From Amyelois transitella (taxonomy: Eukaryota; Arthropoda; Insecta; Lepidoptera; Pyralidae), in assembly GCF_032362555.1 (NCBI RefSeq), contig NC_083516.1, forward strand, positions 2,939,001-3,003,000: a stretch of DNA of 64,000 bases, written 5' to 3'. The notes beneath the pieces were generated by a model. It had not been told where the DNA came from. It did no database searches and worked only from the letters and a program-made list of their open reading frames with translations. Both the position numbers and the translations under genes were made by a program. The first letter of the stretch is position 1; each line of letters starts with the position of its first letter. Shown here piece after piece: positions 34,652 through 48,000 of this stretch.

Positions 34652-37600
34652 ATGAATGTCACGTTGACCAGTTTGGAAGCACTTATTTGTAAGTAACATT
34701 TCAAAAATTATTTAGGTAGTCAATAACTTGATAAGAAAATATTTAACAGTTTTTAATGTTCAGTAAAAGCTACGCATGAGACTCTGCCATGCCCAGACCC
34801 CGCTGCATTGGAAGCGTTCTGCACTATAATGCGGGATTCCGCCGAGGGGCCGCAGTTGGCGGCGCAGGCGTTGGCGACTCGAATTCACTCGCACAACCCA
34901 CGAGAAGCAATGTTAGCTCTGACTATGCTGGATCGCTGTATGCGGCGCTCTGACGCTGGTTTCCACGCTGAAGTAGGAAAATTTCGATTCTTGAACGAAA
35001 TGATAAAACTGGTATCACCTAAATATTTCGCTGACAGGACTGCGCCTGAAGTCAGGACCAGAGTAAGTTGAAGAAAACTAAATAATGAAGTAAATTAAAA
35101 TTTAAATATTTAATTGTGATAAATATTATCTCATAGTAGTGTTTCTTCTTAAGAGCAATTTTGTGTGGTGTTGTCCTTGTGTTCTTGCACAAGAAGTCAA
35201 TTTACCTGTCTTGAAAGTCTCTTTTTTACATAATTTATTCTTTTGCTTTATTTTAAACTTGGTATTTTAGGTTCTACAGTTGCTATATGCCTGGTCAATA
35301 GAATACCCAAAAGAAACAAAATTTAAAGTTGCCTATGAGATGCTAAAGAACCAGGGTGTGGTGAAGGAGACTCCACCTCCTATGCCTCCCGAGGACACCG
35401 TGTCAGCTCCTAAGTCAAGGGCCAAAAATGCCATATTTGAGGATGAAGAGAAATCAAAGTTACTCCAAAAGCTGTTGCAGAGTAAAAAGCCTGAAGATCT
35501 GCAGCATGCTAACCGGCTCATCAAGACTATGGTTCGAGAGGTAAAATTGTCTTTGGTTAATTTATTATCAGAAAAACAAATTCTGTTTTTATTTTGTTAG
35601 GGTATTAGTATTACATTTACTAGCTGTTGCCTGCAACTACATACATGTGAAAATGTCAATAATGGTAAGAATTCTTGATCGGTTGACCTCCATAACATTT
35701 ACAGGGGAATGTGCATATTAATATTATGTTTACACATTAAGTTTTATTAATAACAGATTTATCACAAACAAAAAATAAAATGACTTAATTGTATGCTCAT
35801 TAAGAATGTAATAAAGAAAAGGTATTGAGAGTCTCTGCCTACCCTACCAGGACAGATGCATGATATTATATATGTAAGTGGAACATTGAAAAGAAGCTGT
35901 AATGTAGTGTGTCAAACAATAGAATGTTTGTTATAATTAAACTATCAGCATAAAATACTTTATATTGATAATCATACCTACATGAAAATTGTCTCCTGTG
36001 TTGTTATTACAATAATACTAATTTAAGATTATTATATAACAACACTAGAGGCCGCCCGCGACTTCGTCCGCATGGAAACCCTATCAATCCCGCGGGAACT
36101 CTGGGATAAAAAGTAGCCTATGTGTTATTCTGGGTCTTCAGCTACCTACATACCAAATTTCATGGTAATCGGTTCAGTAGTTTTTGCGTGAAAGAGTAAC
36201 AAACATCCATACATCCATACAAACTTTCGCCTTTATAATAGTAGTAGGATAGGGGACAATTTTTCTCCATCCATTTATCCAATGAATCACTACATATTAA
36301 AGTATTTTCCCCATATTTTCTCTGTCTATATGTATGATATATATGGTAATCTTGGAAAGTGTGGAGGATTTTCTTCCTGGTTAAATTGTTGAAGGGTTTT
36401 CAGAGGAAGGTGTATAACCACATTATAATTTCTTTACAATTATTAATGACTTATGTAATTCAGGAAGAGCGCCGCAGCGAAGCGAACAGCAGACGCGCTC
36501 AGGAAGTGAGCGCCGCGTTGGACAGCGCGGGGCTCCTGATGGAGATGCTGCGGCACGCGGCCAGCGCCTCCGCCGACGAGGAGCAGCTCATACACGAACT
36601 CCACGCTCGCTGTGCGCGACTGAGGCCTGTGTTGCAGCGCCTGGCTGCTGCAGACGCAGATGCTGACAATCTTAGTGAGATCTCTTTTATTTATGGACCA
36701 ATTTTGTTTTCAATTCATTCCATATGCTAAAGTAAAAGACCATACCGCCTTGTCATTAGTGGAATATATTTTTGAGTTTATGGACGACTTCGGCGGCGCT
36801 CTCCGTCGAGGTCTTCTGTCCCCGCGCTGTGCACGGCCGACGCCGATAACCTTAAAACTTTTTTATTTATGGATCTCTTTTTTGTGTTAATTCATACTAT
36901 ACGCAAAAGTCAAAAGACCGTGCTACCGTGCGTGCCTGGTCATCATCATCATTTCAGCTGTAGGACGTCCACTGCTGAAATAACTTCCACCTCGCTGTGT
37001 TGGAGGCCACCTGCACCCAACGTTGAATAGTAATTAGTCGATTATGTCTTGACTTTATGGACTTCTTTGGCGAGGCTCTTCGCCAACGAGGAGCAGCTCA
37101 ACACAAAGTGCATTACCCCAGCCAAAGCATTGAATAGACGTATTTTTACTGACTCTGTTGTTTTAGTAGAAATGACATAGATTTCCAATTACATATATGC
37201 AAGTCTAGGTCGGTTTGGTTATTACCTTACCCTTTTGGTCGCATCATGTATTTTTTATTTCTATGTTTATGAAGGAAAATGTAATGTTACATCTTGCGCC
37301 AAATAAATATTTTTCTTTCTTTCTTCTTTCTTTGTTTCATTAGGTACATTTGGTTTCTTTAGTAAATGAAATAAGTAAAAAATCTTTCAGGTGACATCCT
37401 ACATGCGAACGACGTACTCGATGAAGTTTTCGAGAAATACAACACTTTCGTTGGTCACAAAGAAGACAAGACAAAACCCCAAACAACGGTCATAGCGGAG
37501 CGTCAGGAGAGTCTCCTGGACTTCGCCGGAGCGAACCCGGCTCACGCGGCACGGGATCAGAAGAATGTTATAGATGAACTGGGAGACATATTCGCAACGG

Positions 37601-39121
37601 AACCTACTACCAACACCATCACTGAGCCTTTGAAACCTGTGAGCCTTATGCCGAACGGTAATTACAATTCAAGCATTGTTTTTTTTTTTGGTTAAACCAG
37701 CAATTATTACTTCCATGTCGTCCGGTGGTGAAGATAAAACTGAGTGTGTACCAGTTGCTTCGCCAGAGCCCATGTAAACTATTTTGTATTATACCATATG
37801 TATAAAATCTAACTTTATATTTTTTTTACAGAAGATGTCGATTTACTAGGTCATAAACCAAAAGCGGAAGGCTGGAATGTATTGGACTCTCTCGGAGAGC
37901 AGTTAATGAAGCAATCTTTGCCGGATAGTTCGAAACGTGTAGATAGTTTCAATGGGTAAGAGTTTACAATCAATTGTTTTACTAGTATAATATTCCCTTG
38001 CTTTGGTCTTTTCGGCAGGGTTTCTCCTTCTTAAATGCCATATATGACAAGTAATAGACAAAAAAATTAATGCATCGTAATATAGTAGCAAATTGGCAAA
38101 TTAAAAAAAATATATTTCGTTTCAGGAAAATTACAAAGAAGATACCAATGAATGCACTAGAAAAGTCTCCTAAGAAGGAAACGCAATTACTTAACAATGG
38201 TGCAATGTTGGATTTAGATTTTTTCACGAAAAAGCCTGAAGAGAAACGGGAACAACCAACTCCCGTGCCCTCACAGACTGATGACGTCATGGTGGACATC
38301 ACAGATGGAGCGTCTTGCAACAAAAGTGAAAGCCCACTTGACAAAATACTGGATATAGGATTACCGTTAGCTAACTCAAAATGTGATAATGTTGAATCGC
38401 CTATAGATAAGGAAGTGGAAAGGAAGGATAGTGTTAAGAAATATGGAGAAGTGAAATCGTTGAGTGATATAAATGTGTCTTTAACAAGCGTGCAGCCAAG
38501 TGATGTGCCTCCGATGACGATTTTCGAAGAGGAGGGTGGCGTGAGCGTCGTACTTCATTTCTGTAAGGATAAGCCGAGGCCAGATGTGAATGTGATTGTG
38601 GTGTCCACCACTAGTAGAAGCAGCTTACCAATTGAAGATTATAGGTTCCAAAGTGTTGTCCCGAAGGTAAGCAATTTTGTTCCAGTATGTAGCCTATTCA
38701 TATCTTTATTACAAAGAAGAAAATTCTTTCACTGTTAAAACAATATGCTATCTACAGTTGTAAGGTTTCACACTGGAATTGAGATTCAAATAGTGACAGG
38801 TTGCTAGCTCGTCGCCTACAAGAGGAATCCCAAGTTTATAAGCCTTCTCTGTAACGCAACCGGGACTAATGCCGGGATAATGAGGACTCAAAGGCATGAA
38901 CTTTCCAGGGCTGCAAGGTGCGGCTGCTGCCCGCGTCGGGCTCGGCGCTGCCGCCGCGCCTGCCCTTCGTGCCGAGCGCGGCGCTCACGCAGCTGCTGCT
39001 GCTGGCGCGCCCGCGCGCGGCGCCGCCGCCCACGCTCAAGTTCCTCATCACGTACACCTGCGACGACGACGCCTACTCCGAGATGGGAGAGGTCACTGAC
39101 CTGCCGCTCGACGACATATAA
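34652..39121 (+). CDS. Gga: GGA, Golgi-localised gamma-ear-containing ARF-binding clathrin adaptor
   Basis: GGA proteins recruit clathrin at the trans-Golgi network and sort acidic-dileucine cargo to endosomes. Eight exons join in phase to 653 residues (human GGA1 has 639): 34652-34688, 34764-35062, 35271-35540, 36464-36674, 37391-37657, 37832-37955, 38126-38666 and 38909-39121. The VHS domain is at about residues 1-145 (EVGKFRFLNEMIKLVSPKYF, VLQLLYAWSIEYP). The VHS-GAT junction reads KNAIFEDEEKSKLLQKLLQS, followed by PEDLQHANRLIKTMVRE. GAT helices run to about 300 (ARCARLRPVLQRLAA, ILHANDVLDEVFEKYN). The hinge carries LLDFA and DLDFF, possible clathrin or adaptor contacts. The C-terminal gamma-ear spans about 535-653 and ends MGEVTDLPLDDI. 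The first exon encodes only MNVTLTSLEALL; the start rests on that ATG being in phase with VHS helix 1. Exon 8 is strikingly GC-rich compared with the rest. Confidence 0.95.
36053..36250 (-). repeat. Retroelement-tail repeat, family R, in GGA intron 3
   Basis: Same order as the copy at 30100-30310: 'ACTAGAGGCCGCCCGCGACT', 'CTGGGTCTTCAGCTACCTAC', 'TTTATAATAGTAGTAGGAT'. Confidence 0.7.
36690..37390. other. GGA intron 4 with a repeat fragment
   Basis: About 36946-37020 reads 'CATCATCATCATTTCAGCTG', 'TAGGACGTCCACTGCTGAAA' and 'GTTGGAGGCCACCTGCACCC', the wording of a widespread insect retroelement-associated repeat. The open frame at 36660-36890 is intronic read-through. No other gene seen. Confidence 0.45.
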
Positions 39122-39167
39122 GACTTAACGTACTTAAACGACATACTTTGCAATTCTGTTGCGGCAA

Positions 39168-39173
39168 AATAAA
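39168..39173 (+). terminator. Poly(A) signal of GGA
   Basis: AATAAA 47 bp after the GGA stop codon. Confidence 0.55.
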
Positions 39174-41867
39174 GCAATGAAGTTGCAACAAAATAGCCTA
39201 GGTACTTCTTTGTAATTTGGTACCAACATGTTGACATGTTGCAGTATTAAAATTGTAAAGTGAGTAGGCCGTTTAACCTGTGCAATTATAGTATTATAAA
39301 CGCGACAATGCTAAGACATCATCTTTATGATCTCGTATTTATGTATTTATTGTTACCGTTCTGTTTAAAGACTCGAACAATATAACTATGGGGATAAAAT
39401 TTGTTAACATTACATGTATAGAAATAATTTGTACATTTACAGTTCTTAAATTCATAAAGGACCCCAAACACCTTTTCAAAAAATCATAGCAAATTTATAA
39501 AAATTATAGCCTATTTTTTATGTTATTAATTATAACAATAATGTTTGCTGTACAAAGAGTTCCTGTCGCATTGTCGCCTACAAAATATGTAAAGCTTTAG
39601 TTGAATTTTCGACGCGATATTTAGATTGAGTGAGAGAAGTATATTTGATCTAGTCTGTATCCTCGTATCGGATATATTGTTGCATTCCAAAACAACATTC
39701 AGAAATATTTTATTTAAGTTTATAGTGAAATTGTTATTTTTTTTATACTTTGACATGACATGCGGATCTGAAAAATAATTATAAGAACATTCAGTATTAT
39801 GTGTATGTCGCAATGTTACGTTGATTTACTAGTTACTGATCATTAAATAAAATTATGTTGCGCATTGTCAAAACCTGTTAATAGTGATAAAATTGCTTCT
39901 TATTTGGAATATTGGCCGTTGGTAATCGGTATGGAATATGTATTTTCTTAAGATTTCTAAGAATATTTACAGCATTTTTATTATGAGGTATTTAACTAAA
40001 CATTATATAAGTACTCATTTTGAAATTTACACTACACTGTTTTGTAATTTACAAAACAGTGTTAGCTTTTTAGTAAATATAATGATTGCTTGCTTCGAAA
40101 GGATCTGTCTTCCGAAATAAATATATTGCCCAGGAGTATAATATTTTGATTTATTAAGAATGCAAAATAAAATGATGTCATTTGAAAAATCAAAGAAAAT
40201 TACTCCATACCTAGAGGGTCGACTTGGAATCAATATAAAACATTTGCGGCATACAAAAACATTTGCATTTAATTGTACAATTTTATATGCTTATGTTGTT
40301 CAATACAACTTAGCGATAATTTTATTAATTCAAATTAGAAATATTTCTCATAATATCAGTGTCTATGTACTGTACGTACCGCTATTTATATTTTATAATA
40401 AATAATGAAAATTAATACTTGTCAATATAATTTATCACACAATTACCCGCGCATCCCACCCTGTAGCAATGGTATTTCATTGAATACATTATACAAAAAA
40501 CTTCATCTTTTGGGCAATAACAATGAATCAGTAAATAAATAATAACTATATGTGAAGTTTTTCTTTTATAATAATTGATTTATTATTATATTATAATAAT
40601 ATGTCATATTTTGAAACCAAGGTTTGAGAAAATGCACTTCTCCGTAATTTTTATGGAGGTTATAGCTAATCTTGTTTTTAATAAAAAAAAGCCACTAGAA
40701 ATAAAAAAACAATTTTGAATTTCATTAAAAATATTTACTGCATTACAAATTATCTCATTTACAATATTACAACGGTATTTACATAAAACATGTTAAATGT
40801 TTGTACAAATGCGTCTGGAATAGAGCTCCAAAACTTAGGAATGGTTTGGACTTGCTTTGAAGCTAAATTAAAAGGGGATATCGCGGTATTTCTTTTACCG
40901 GTGAAAAAAAATAAAACATTTCTTTAATATTTTTCACATTTTTGTATTCAATTGTCAATAATCTGTATATGCTTCTTTTGGCGCCGCATCGTGTCATTGA
41001 CGTGCACGTTAACAAACGCTTGTTATCCATACAGCACTGACCGCCGTTCGTTTCTTAAGCTGCTGTATGCGGCATTAGGGTCATTGCAGACAAGGAGAAA
41101 ACTTGCTCGAGCACTTTTTATTTGTACACATAATTTTTTTAGAACTTAATTGTTTGTATTAAACCTAGTCAACATTGCTAAAATTATAAAGGAAGATTTA
41201 ATTTTTATGGAGACAGGTCTAGCAAGGATGATATAGTTACTGCGTCACAATACCTGTGATCTGAGTATATTCTTAATTAATTACCTATCAGCAAAAACAT
41301 TAACTATTTACATCATTAAATATAAATTCTAAATTATAAACTAAAAAATGAGGAACTTTTCGTACATTATTTGAATATGGCGTGTCAGAAAGTTTTCTCT
41401 CCTTTTTCATTCCCATAAAAAGTATGATATTACAAATAAAATAAATTCATATTTCCATTTAGTACAATCTCCTGGGGAAATCTTGTCCATTTCAATGGGC
41501 CGTAAAATCCTCTTCTAAACTTCTTGTCCTGTAAAATGCAGTACTTGTATTCACAATCACAATTAAATTAGTAATATTTGTATTGAAATTATTCATTTTT
41601 TAAACTTATATATATATATGGGAAGAATATATAAGTAAAGAATAATTCCCCGCCTCTGTTCCCCATTAGCTACAACGTAGGCATTCCAAGGCACGAGTGA
41701 ATAGACATTATTTGTGCTTGCATGCCCCATCTTAGACTCTTGATTATCATCAGGCAGATTGAGGTCAAACGAGCTCAAATGTACATGAAAAAATGCAAGT
41801 TTTTAAGTGGCGGTACAAACTATGGTTCAACATTTTCACCAATGACGTACATGTTGGTCTGCTATCG

Positions 41868-42080
41868 AAGAAAAACTTCCCTTTCCGTATAGATCGTAAA
41901 AAACGATCAAGGTATAGGGATTTTATACTTGGGATACTTCTTTTACGCGATGGGCTAGCAACCTGTTTAGAAATTTGAATCTAAACACCATCCTTAAGCC
42001 ACACAGCTAAAATTGAAGGCCACTTTCATTCTTTCCAAGGCTCTGTCTACCCCGTGAAATATATAAAGTGAAATGTATGT
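41868..42080 (-). repeat. Decayed S1 repeat downstream of LST8
   Basis: 'GTAAAAAACGATCAAGGTAT', 'GCGATGGGCTAGCAACCTGT' and 'GGCTCTGTCTACCCCGTGAA' match S1 in reverse with many substitutions. It ends about 20 bp from the LST8 stop codon. Confidence 0.55.
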
Positions 42081-42099
42081 ACCAACCTTGTGTGCGTTA

Positions 42100-45000
42100 T
42101 CAGACGGCCTGGTCCCTGAAAGCGAGCGCGGTGATTGGTTTCTGGTGGCCGCAGTACTCGCGCTCCAGCGAGCCCTTCTCCACGTGCCACAAGCGGGCGT
42201 AGCTATCGGATGAACCTGGAACAAAAACAGTTATCACTTTACTAAGAGAGCGCCCGCGTGGAACGAAATGTCTCGCTTATCTCCTTTCCAGCGAGAATTT
42301 CGGGAAATCCTTACTTAGTAGTGGAGATGGCTCACGCGCAAAACTTCTCTTTCGCTAAATGTCCCCTGGTAGTAAAATATTCAAAGCAAAATTAATTATT
42401 ACAATTACAGCCTAACTAGAGGCCGCGCGACTTCGTCCGCATTGAAACCCTATCAATCCCGCGAGAAATCTGGCATAAACCCTGAGTTATTTAAATAAAA
42501 TAAAAAAAAAAGTATTAATTATTCTGGGTCTTCAGCTACCCTACCTACCAAAATTCATCGTAATTGGTTCAGTAGTTTTTGCTTGAAAGAGTAACAAACA
42601 TCCATACTGACATCGTGACATACTCACAAACTTTCGCATTTATAATATTAGTAGGATTATGATAATCTATAATAATGTTGGTACATCAATATGAACCTAT
42701 TCAAAATAAAAACAATACCAAATTACGTTAATTTTGTTTTGTTTAGTATTTAAGCCTATCTCTTAGTCGCAAATACTTTTTTACAAATATCCATGGGAAC
42801 GAAATGGAGTGGTCCAATTCTTTTTTATCTTTGTTGAATTTTCGGGAAAATAAAACAAAAAATAAAATATTTATTGTGATACTTCTACGAAAAGCTAGAA
42901 ATCCTCTCAATTTAAATTATGGTCTTTAGCGAACCCCGGGCTTCTCCTTAGAGGACGCAACAGGCACAATAATCAGGATAATGACACATCTTTCCACTTG
43001 CCACGATTTCTGTACGTGAGATGAATATCTATCATACTCGTATTCATCTCATGAAAGCCCGACGGCTTTATACTTTAAGCTAGTCACTACTCTGCATTTC
43101 TCTTCATCTTATGTCTATAGAGGAACAACTGGACTTGTTAGATTGCGGTTGCGATTGTGAACTGGACATGCGTAGCCTTTCTCGAAGCCGCCTAGATGTT
43201 TGAGCCGCCTAAAGTTTTGCCGGTAGAGGGCACAAATGGCTGGGTTGGTTTACGTAATAATCTCGGTCTTTCGACAAAGGACACACTGTGAATCTTAAGA
43301 ACACCTGGTATACTTAAAAAAAGCTTAGGCTTGTTCCATATGCAATTGCCCAGTAAACCTTTTTGCTTAGCAAAACAAATTTATTTTTTAAATAAATTTT
43401 GCTTGTGTAATTTTTTTTCTCAATTCAGTCGACCAGGAAAAACAAATACCTACATATATAAAATTACTACACTTTTTTCACCGACATTCCCGTTTCAAAA
43501 TATTATTATAATCGCATTTAAATACTCTTATAATTTATCGGAAGAAGTCGGCGAACAAAATATAAATTCAATCACACGTATAGTAAAAAGTATAGGTCCT
43601 AAAACGGACCCTTGTGGCACTCCCGATGAGACAGTACAGTATGACGAAAAAAGCCGTTGACAAGAATGAAACTAAGACATGAGAAGCAGTGAAACAGGAT
43701 ACAAAAAAAATGAATTTATGTTTAATTAAAGCGAAATTAGTCTTTCGAATATAAATCGCTATAAAAGACATTGTAAAAGCCTTAGTCAAGTCGTTGTCAT
43801 CGTTGTTAATTAGATTCATTTCACCCAGACCATAAATAGATAATATATAGAGATGATATAACAAGTTGATGAATAGCAGAATTAAACACCGCCTTTAAAA
43901 AAATTTGGTTCTCAGTGTATATGTATGTTTGTCCGCAATAATCTTATGTTTCGCTGAGCCGATTCTGATGTTTTAGAAATTTTGCCGACTTCAAGGAGGA
44001 TATAAATTGGAGGCGGTTCTCTTTTTGCTAACGTTATGTGTTTATACTAATTTTAATAAATATAACAAAATGTAACGACAACTATTAAAACATTTATATT
44101 TACAATAGGCTATTTGACAAAGTTCTAAAAACTATATTAGGGTATTTATTTGTTTATAAGGAGCCCTACAAAAATACTTTTCTGCCTTTATTACAGCTAT
44201 TTTATTAAAAAATCGAAAAAGAAAATGAAATATTCAAATATGCCGCCAAAACGCGACTTTTAGCAATATGGCGGCCATGGCATGCAGTGACGTAAATTTC
44301 GTGTAAATATGATACAAAGCTTGTTGGTGTTTCGAAAAGTTTTGATTTTCTCTTGTTTTATTTAACTTGTGTTGTGCCACGTCATATGTGTGAAAATTAT
44401 TAAAATGAGTTCCTATAAATGTTGTGCAGTGCCTCAATGCACTAATACAACAATAAAATCTCCTACGAAACTGTTTTTTTCTATGCCGATGGATTTGAAT
44501 ATTCCCAAGAAGAGGTTTCAGATCATGATCTAAGATCAGTGGTTACCAAGATATACTTACATTGATGTTTTCACATTCCTCAGTTCGTATCTCAGCATAG
44601 AAATCTGGATTGTCTATGAAGAAGACAATCCAGATTTCTTCATCAACCATTATTGCGTCCACTTTTGGTAGGTTTCGACTGTCAGCTTTCGCGGAATTGG
44701 TTTCCATTATTAAATACCTATGTTATCTGAGTAATCCTGAGCGATCAAACACTTATAAAATCTTGAAAACTAATAGCGAACACTAAGGAACGGTACGATC
44801 CACAGTCTGTTTATGGATAATTGACGTCATAATAGAAATAGCCAATCACGTTCGTTTTTAGTCACGTGACAGCTGCATATAAAAACCTAATTTTCTGAGA
44901 CGGATTTTGTTTAAATAATGCAATATTTTTATCTCGCGTTATTACAAATCGCTCCAAAAAAATAATATTAAGACTGATGACATAAAAGAAATGTATATTT

Positions 45001-48000
45001 TTAATACAGTCAAATAGCCTATTTACATAAATAAAAACTTAAGCAGCAAAGACTGCGTAGTTTTAAATGAGTGATTCGTCACTCAGGAATTTTTACAACG
45101 CCATGTAAATGGAGGCAAGTCATTAAGGAGGTGAAAGCGCGGTGAGCTTCATAAAACTGAACTTAGTCTTATCCCGAAAGCCGATCACTTACCAGTGCGT
45201 TCCGTAACTTGCAAAGTGAACACAGAGAATTTCTACTAGTCTTGATTAGTTTATACTCAGTGAGTTTACGGGAGTAAGACTTTTTTTTTATTTATTTATT
45301 CTATTGCTTTATTTTATTTATATATGTTATATTTATTTATATTTTTTATTTTACATATTTGCTCTTTATAAAAAATATGGCTTCTAATTCTATCACAAAC
45401 CAAATTTTCATTAACGTACCCGGAGATGGAGTACATAGTGGCTATAAGGTTATTAAAATTGGCAACAACAATTATAAAACCCTTTTTAGTGTGTCTCAGC
45501 AATATTTAGGCTGCATTATTGGGAAAAAGGGTGCCATGAAGAGAAGTATTGAAAATGATACACACTCTCATCTAAGAATACCCAAAGATACCGGGGTAAT
45601 AACAATCTTTGGGAAATCCGTCAAAAACGTAAAAGCAGCAAGAAAATGTGTGGAAGAAATTGTTTCATTTTCAGCAATGAGACAACAATCGACTCATTTC
45701 CTAAATATCCCGGTTAACACCACTTCAATCAAGAACAGATATTTTGCTTTTAAGAGTGCCGTCTTGAAAACCTGTCCAATTGAGAGTGGTGTTGAAGACT
45801 CATTATTCATGAGAGGGAGCAAGTTGCACATCACTATTGGAGTCATGTGTCTGACGGACGGGGAGACATTGCAGGCTTCCAACCTGCTTAAAGAAGGGAA
45901 TGAAAAAATTGTGTTGCCACTAATACGAAATCATTTACCTTTGAAAATACGTTTAAAAGGTCTATCGTATATGAATGATAACCCGAAAGCAATCGATATT
46001 TTATATTGCGATGTCCAAGAAGAGGATGCCCCACTTGGCATTCTACAAAATCTCATCGACTCTTTGTCGGATTATTTTTACAAAGCAGGGATAATGAAGA
46101 AAAGATATGGGCAAGATAAAGTCAAAATGCATGTGACATTATTAAATTCCAAACATCGGAGACTTTCCCCGGAAGTTAATGATAATTTAGACAATGCACG
46201 AAAATGCGAAAGAGTTAGTTTCGACGGCACCGAGATTTTAAGAAACTACTCAGATTTCGATTTTGGAGTTGCAGAGTTGACTGAAATTCACCTATCAGAG
46301 AGCGGTGTGGGACCTGATGGGTATTACCTGCCCGTTTCTATCGTCTACTGTAAATAACCACCCTTTATTTCCCGTAGAGCTCTAGTACTACATTTCTTGC
46401 TTAATGCCCAGTTTTACAACTGACCGTGTCCATTATTTGCGCAGTTCCTTCAGTATCCTTCTCGGCCTTGTTGCCTTGTCTGATTATTCTAGTAATGTTG
46501 ATTCTTTTGTCACATGCATTTGCCACGATCCCTGTATACTTCTTTCGCTTCATCCACATTCATAACTGGCTTCATGCAAGCTCGTCGGTTTGGGGTACTC
46601 TTTAGCATTTCGCCAGGACATCTCCGATTTGATAGGTTACGTTCGTTCCCATACACAATCTCCTTGTATATTTGTTTAGTCAACCTACTTTCATTAATTC
46701 TTTTCATATGCCTAATTTAATCTTATTGTTGTTTTTATTTAGCTTTAGAGGACTGATACATGACATACTTGACAAAAGACTATAGCACGGTGGGGAGACA
46801 GTTAGACTCGTGGTTGTGTCTCACAAAATGGGCGGCGGTGGGGCCCATTTCTAGCCGTGCTTAGGATTTTTTTTTCAATATTAAATGAAAGCTAAGCTAT
46901 TTAAAATATGACCGACATTCATCCTCATTTCGTTTTTGTTACCTATCACACACATTTCAAAATGCGACGAACCATTATTTCATTAGTACATTACCTTTCA
47001 TTATTACATTACATATGTATGTCATTATTACCAGGGAATAGTTTGGACTCGCCCAAATATTTTTTTCATGTCGATCTTGGATAGATTTTTATTAGGCTAA
47101 ACGATATAAAGCGAAACAGCGGTTCCATCAATTAAATACAATACACAAATAGAAATACATTATTTGAAAAAAAAAAAAAACAATAATCGCCGGTAAATGA
47201 TCTTAGTAATTTCTTCGAACTAATCTTTTTCCTTTCATTGTTATAATGACGTTAACATTAGCTAATGACTTATAACTTTACCTTTTTTAAATACCGTGTA
47301 ACTGCTATCTATAGAAAAAGATTACTGGTAGATACTTTTTCTCGTGGTATAAAGTAATTAAGCTTTCCCTTAAAATTGTACTACAGATTGTTTTAACAAA
47401 TACCTAAACATACAAACCTGTTTCTCAAAAATCGTTATTGACATGTTTACTTTATATTTATGCTCTTTGTTGAATATAGAAACCTCTAATAACGGAATAA
47501 GTCTCCTGGCAATAGTAACATTAAGTGTAGCTATCTCATATATCTATCATATTTTATCATTGTTTTTTTTTCTTAACTACCTGTATGGCTTTATAGAGAT
47601 CATCGTGAGAAACCTGTAAAGTCAGGCAACTAGATGTATAACATGGTGCAATCCGGGTTTGTTTTCATTGCAGGAAGACCTGACGGGATCGCTTGTGTAC
47701 CTGATTAACCTACTCCATGATCGTGGTCTGCATTCTGAAGCGGACCCCGAGCTCTTCATCAGAGGACGCAACTGGTACCATCATGAGGAGATGACATCAC
47801 GCATCTATTTCGGTATCTATGCCTGCCCGGCAGAGACTACACCTTTCCACTTGTTTTGCACGCTTATTTTGCTACATCCATTTTCACCTTTTCATCTCAT
47901 ACAATAAACTCATTCCTTCGGTTAATTCTCATTACCTTGTACTTTATGGTATCCGTATTCTGTATTTCTATCCGTGATCTTATTTTAATTTTGAGGAACA

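Larger units (their letters stand above)
39122..42099. other. Convergent intergenic region GGA / LST8
   Basis: About 3 kb of very AT-rich DNA. AATAAA at 39168-39173 is the likely GGA poly(A) signal. Several 60-95 codon frames occur but none is recognisable, including a minus-strand one at 41593-41778 (SSFDLNLPDDNQESKMGHAS). A decayed reverse S1 copy covers about 41868-42080. Confidence 0.5.

Noticed and set aside
38880-39128. Overlapping ORFs rich in Arg/Ala over GGA exon 8
   Set aside because: Frame shadows of the GC-rich gamma-ear exon; only the frame ending in LPLDDI joins upstream GGA exons in phase.
42000-42224. 76-codon minus ORF (MFQVHPIATPACGTW...)
   Set aside because: Wrong frame across the LST8 last exon; the correct frame is SSDSYARLWHVEKG.
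43331-43660. 109-codon plus ORF containing SIGPKTDPCGTPDET
   Set aside because: This is the antisense reading of the RT motif SSGVPQGSVLGP on the minus strand, so not a separate protein.
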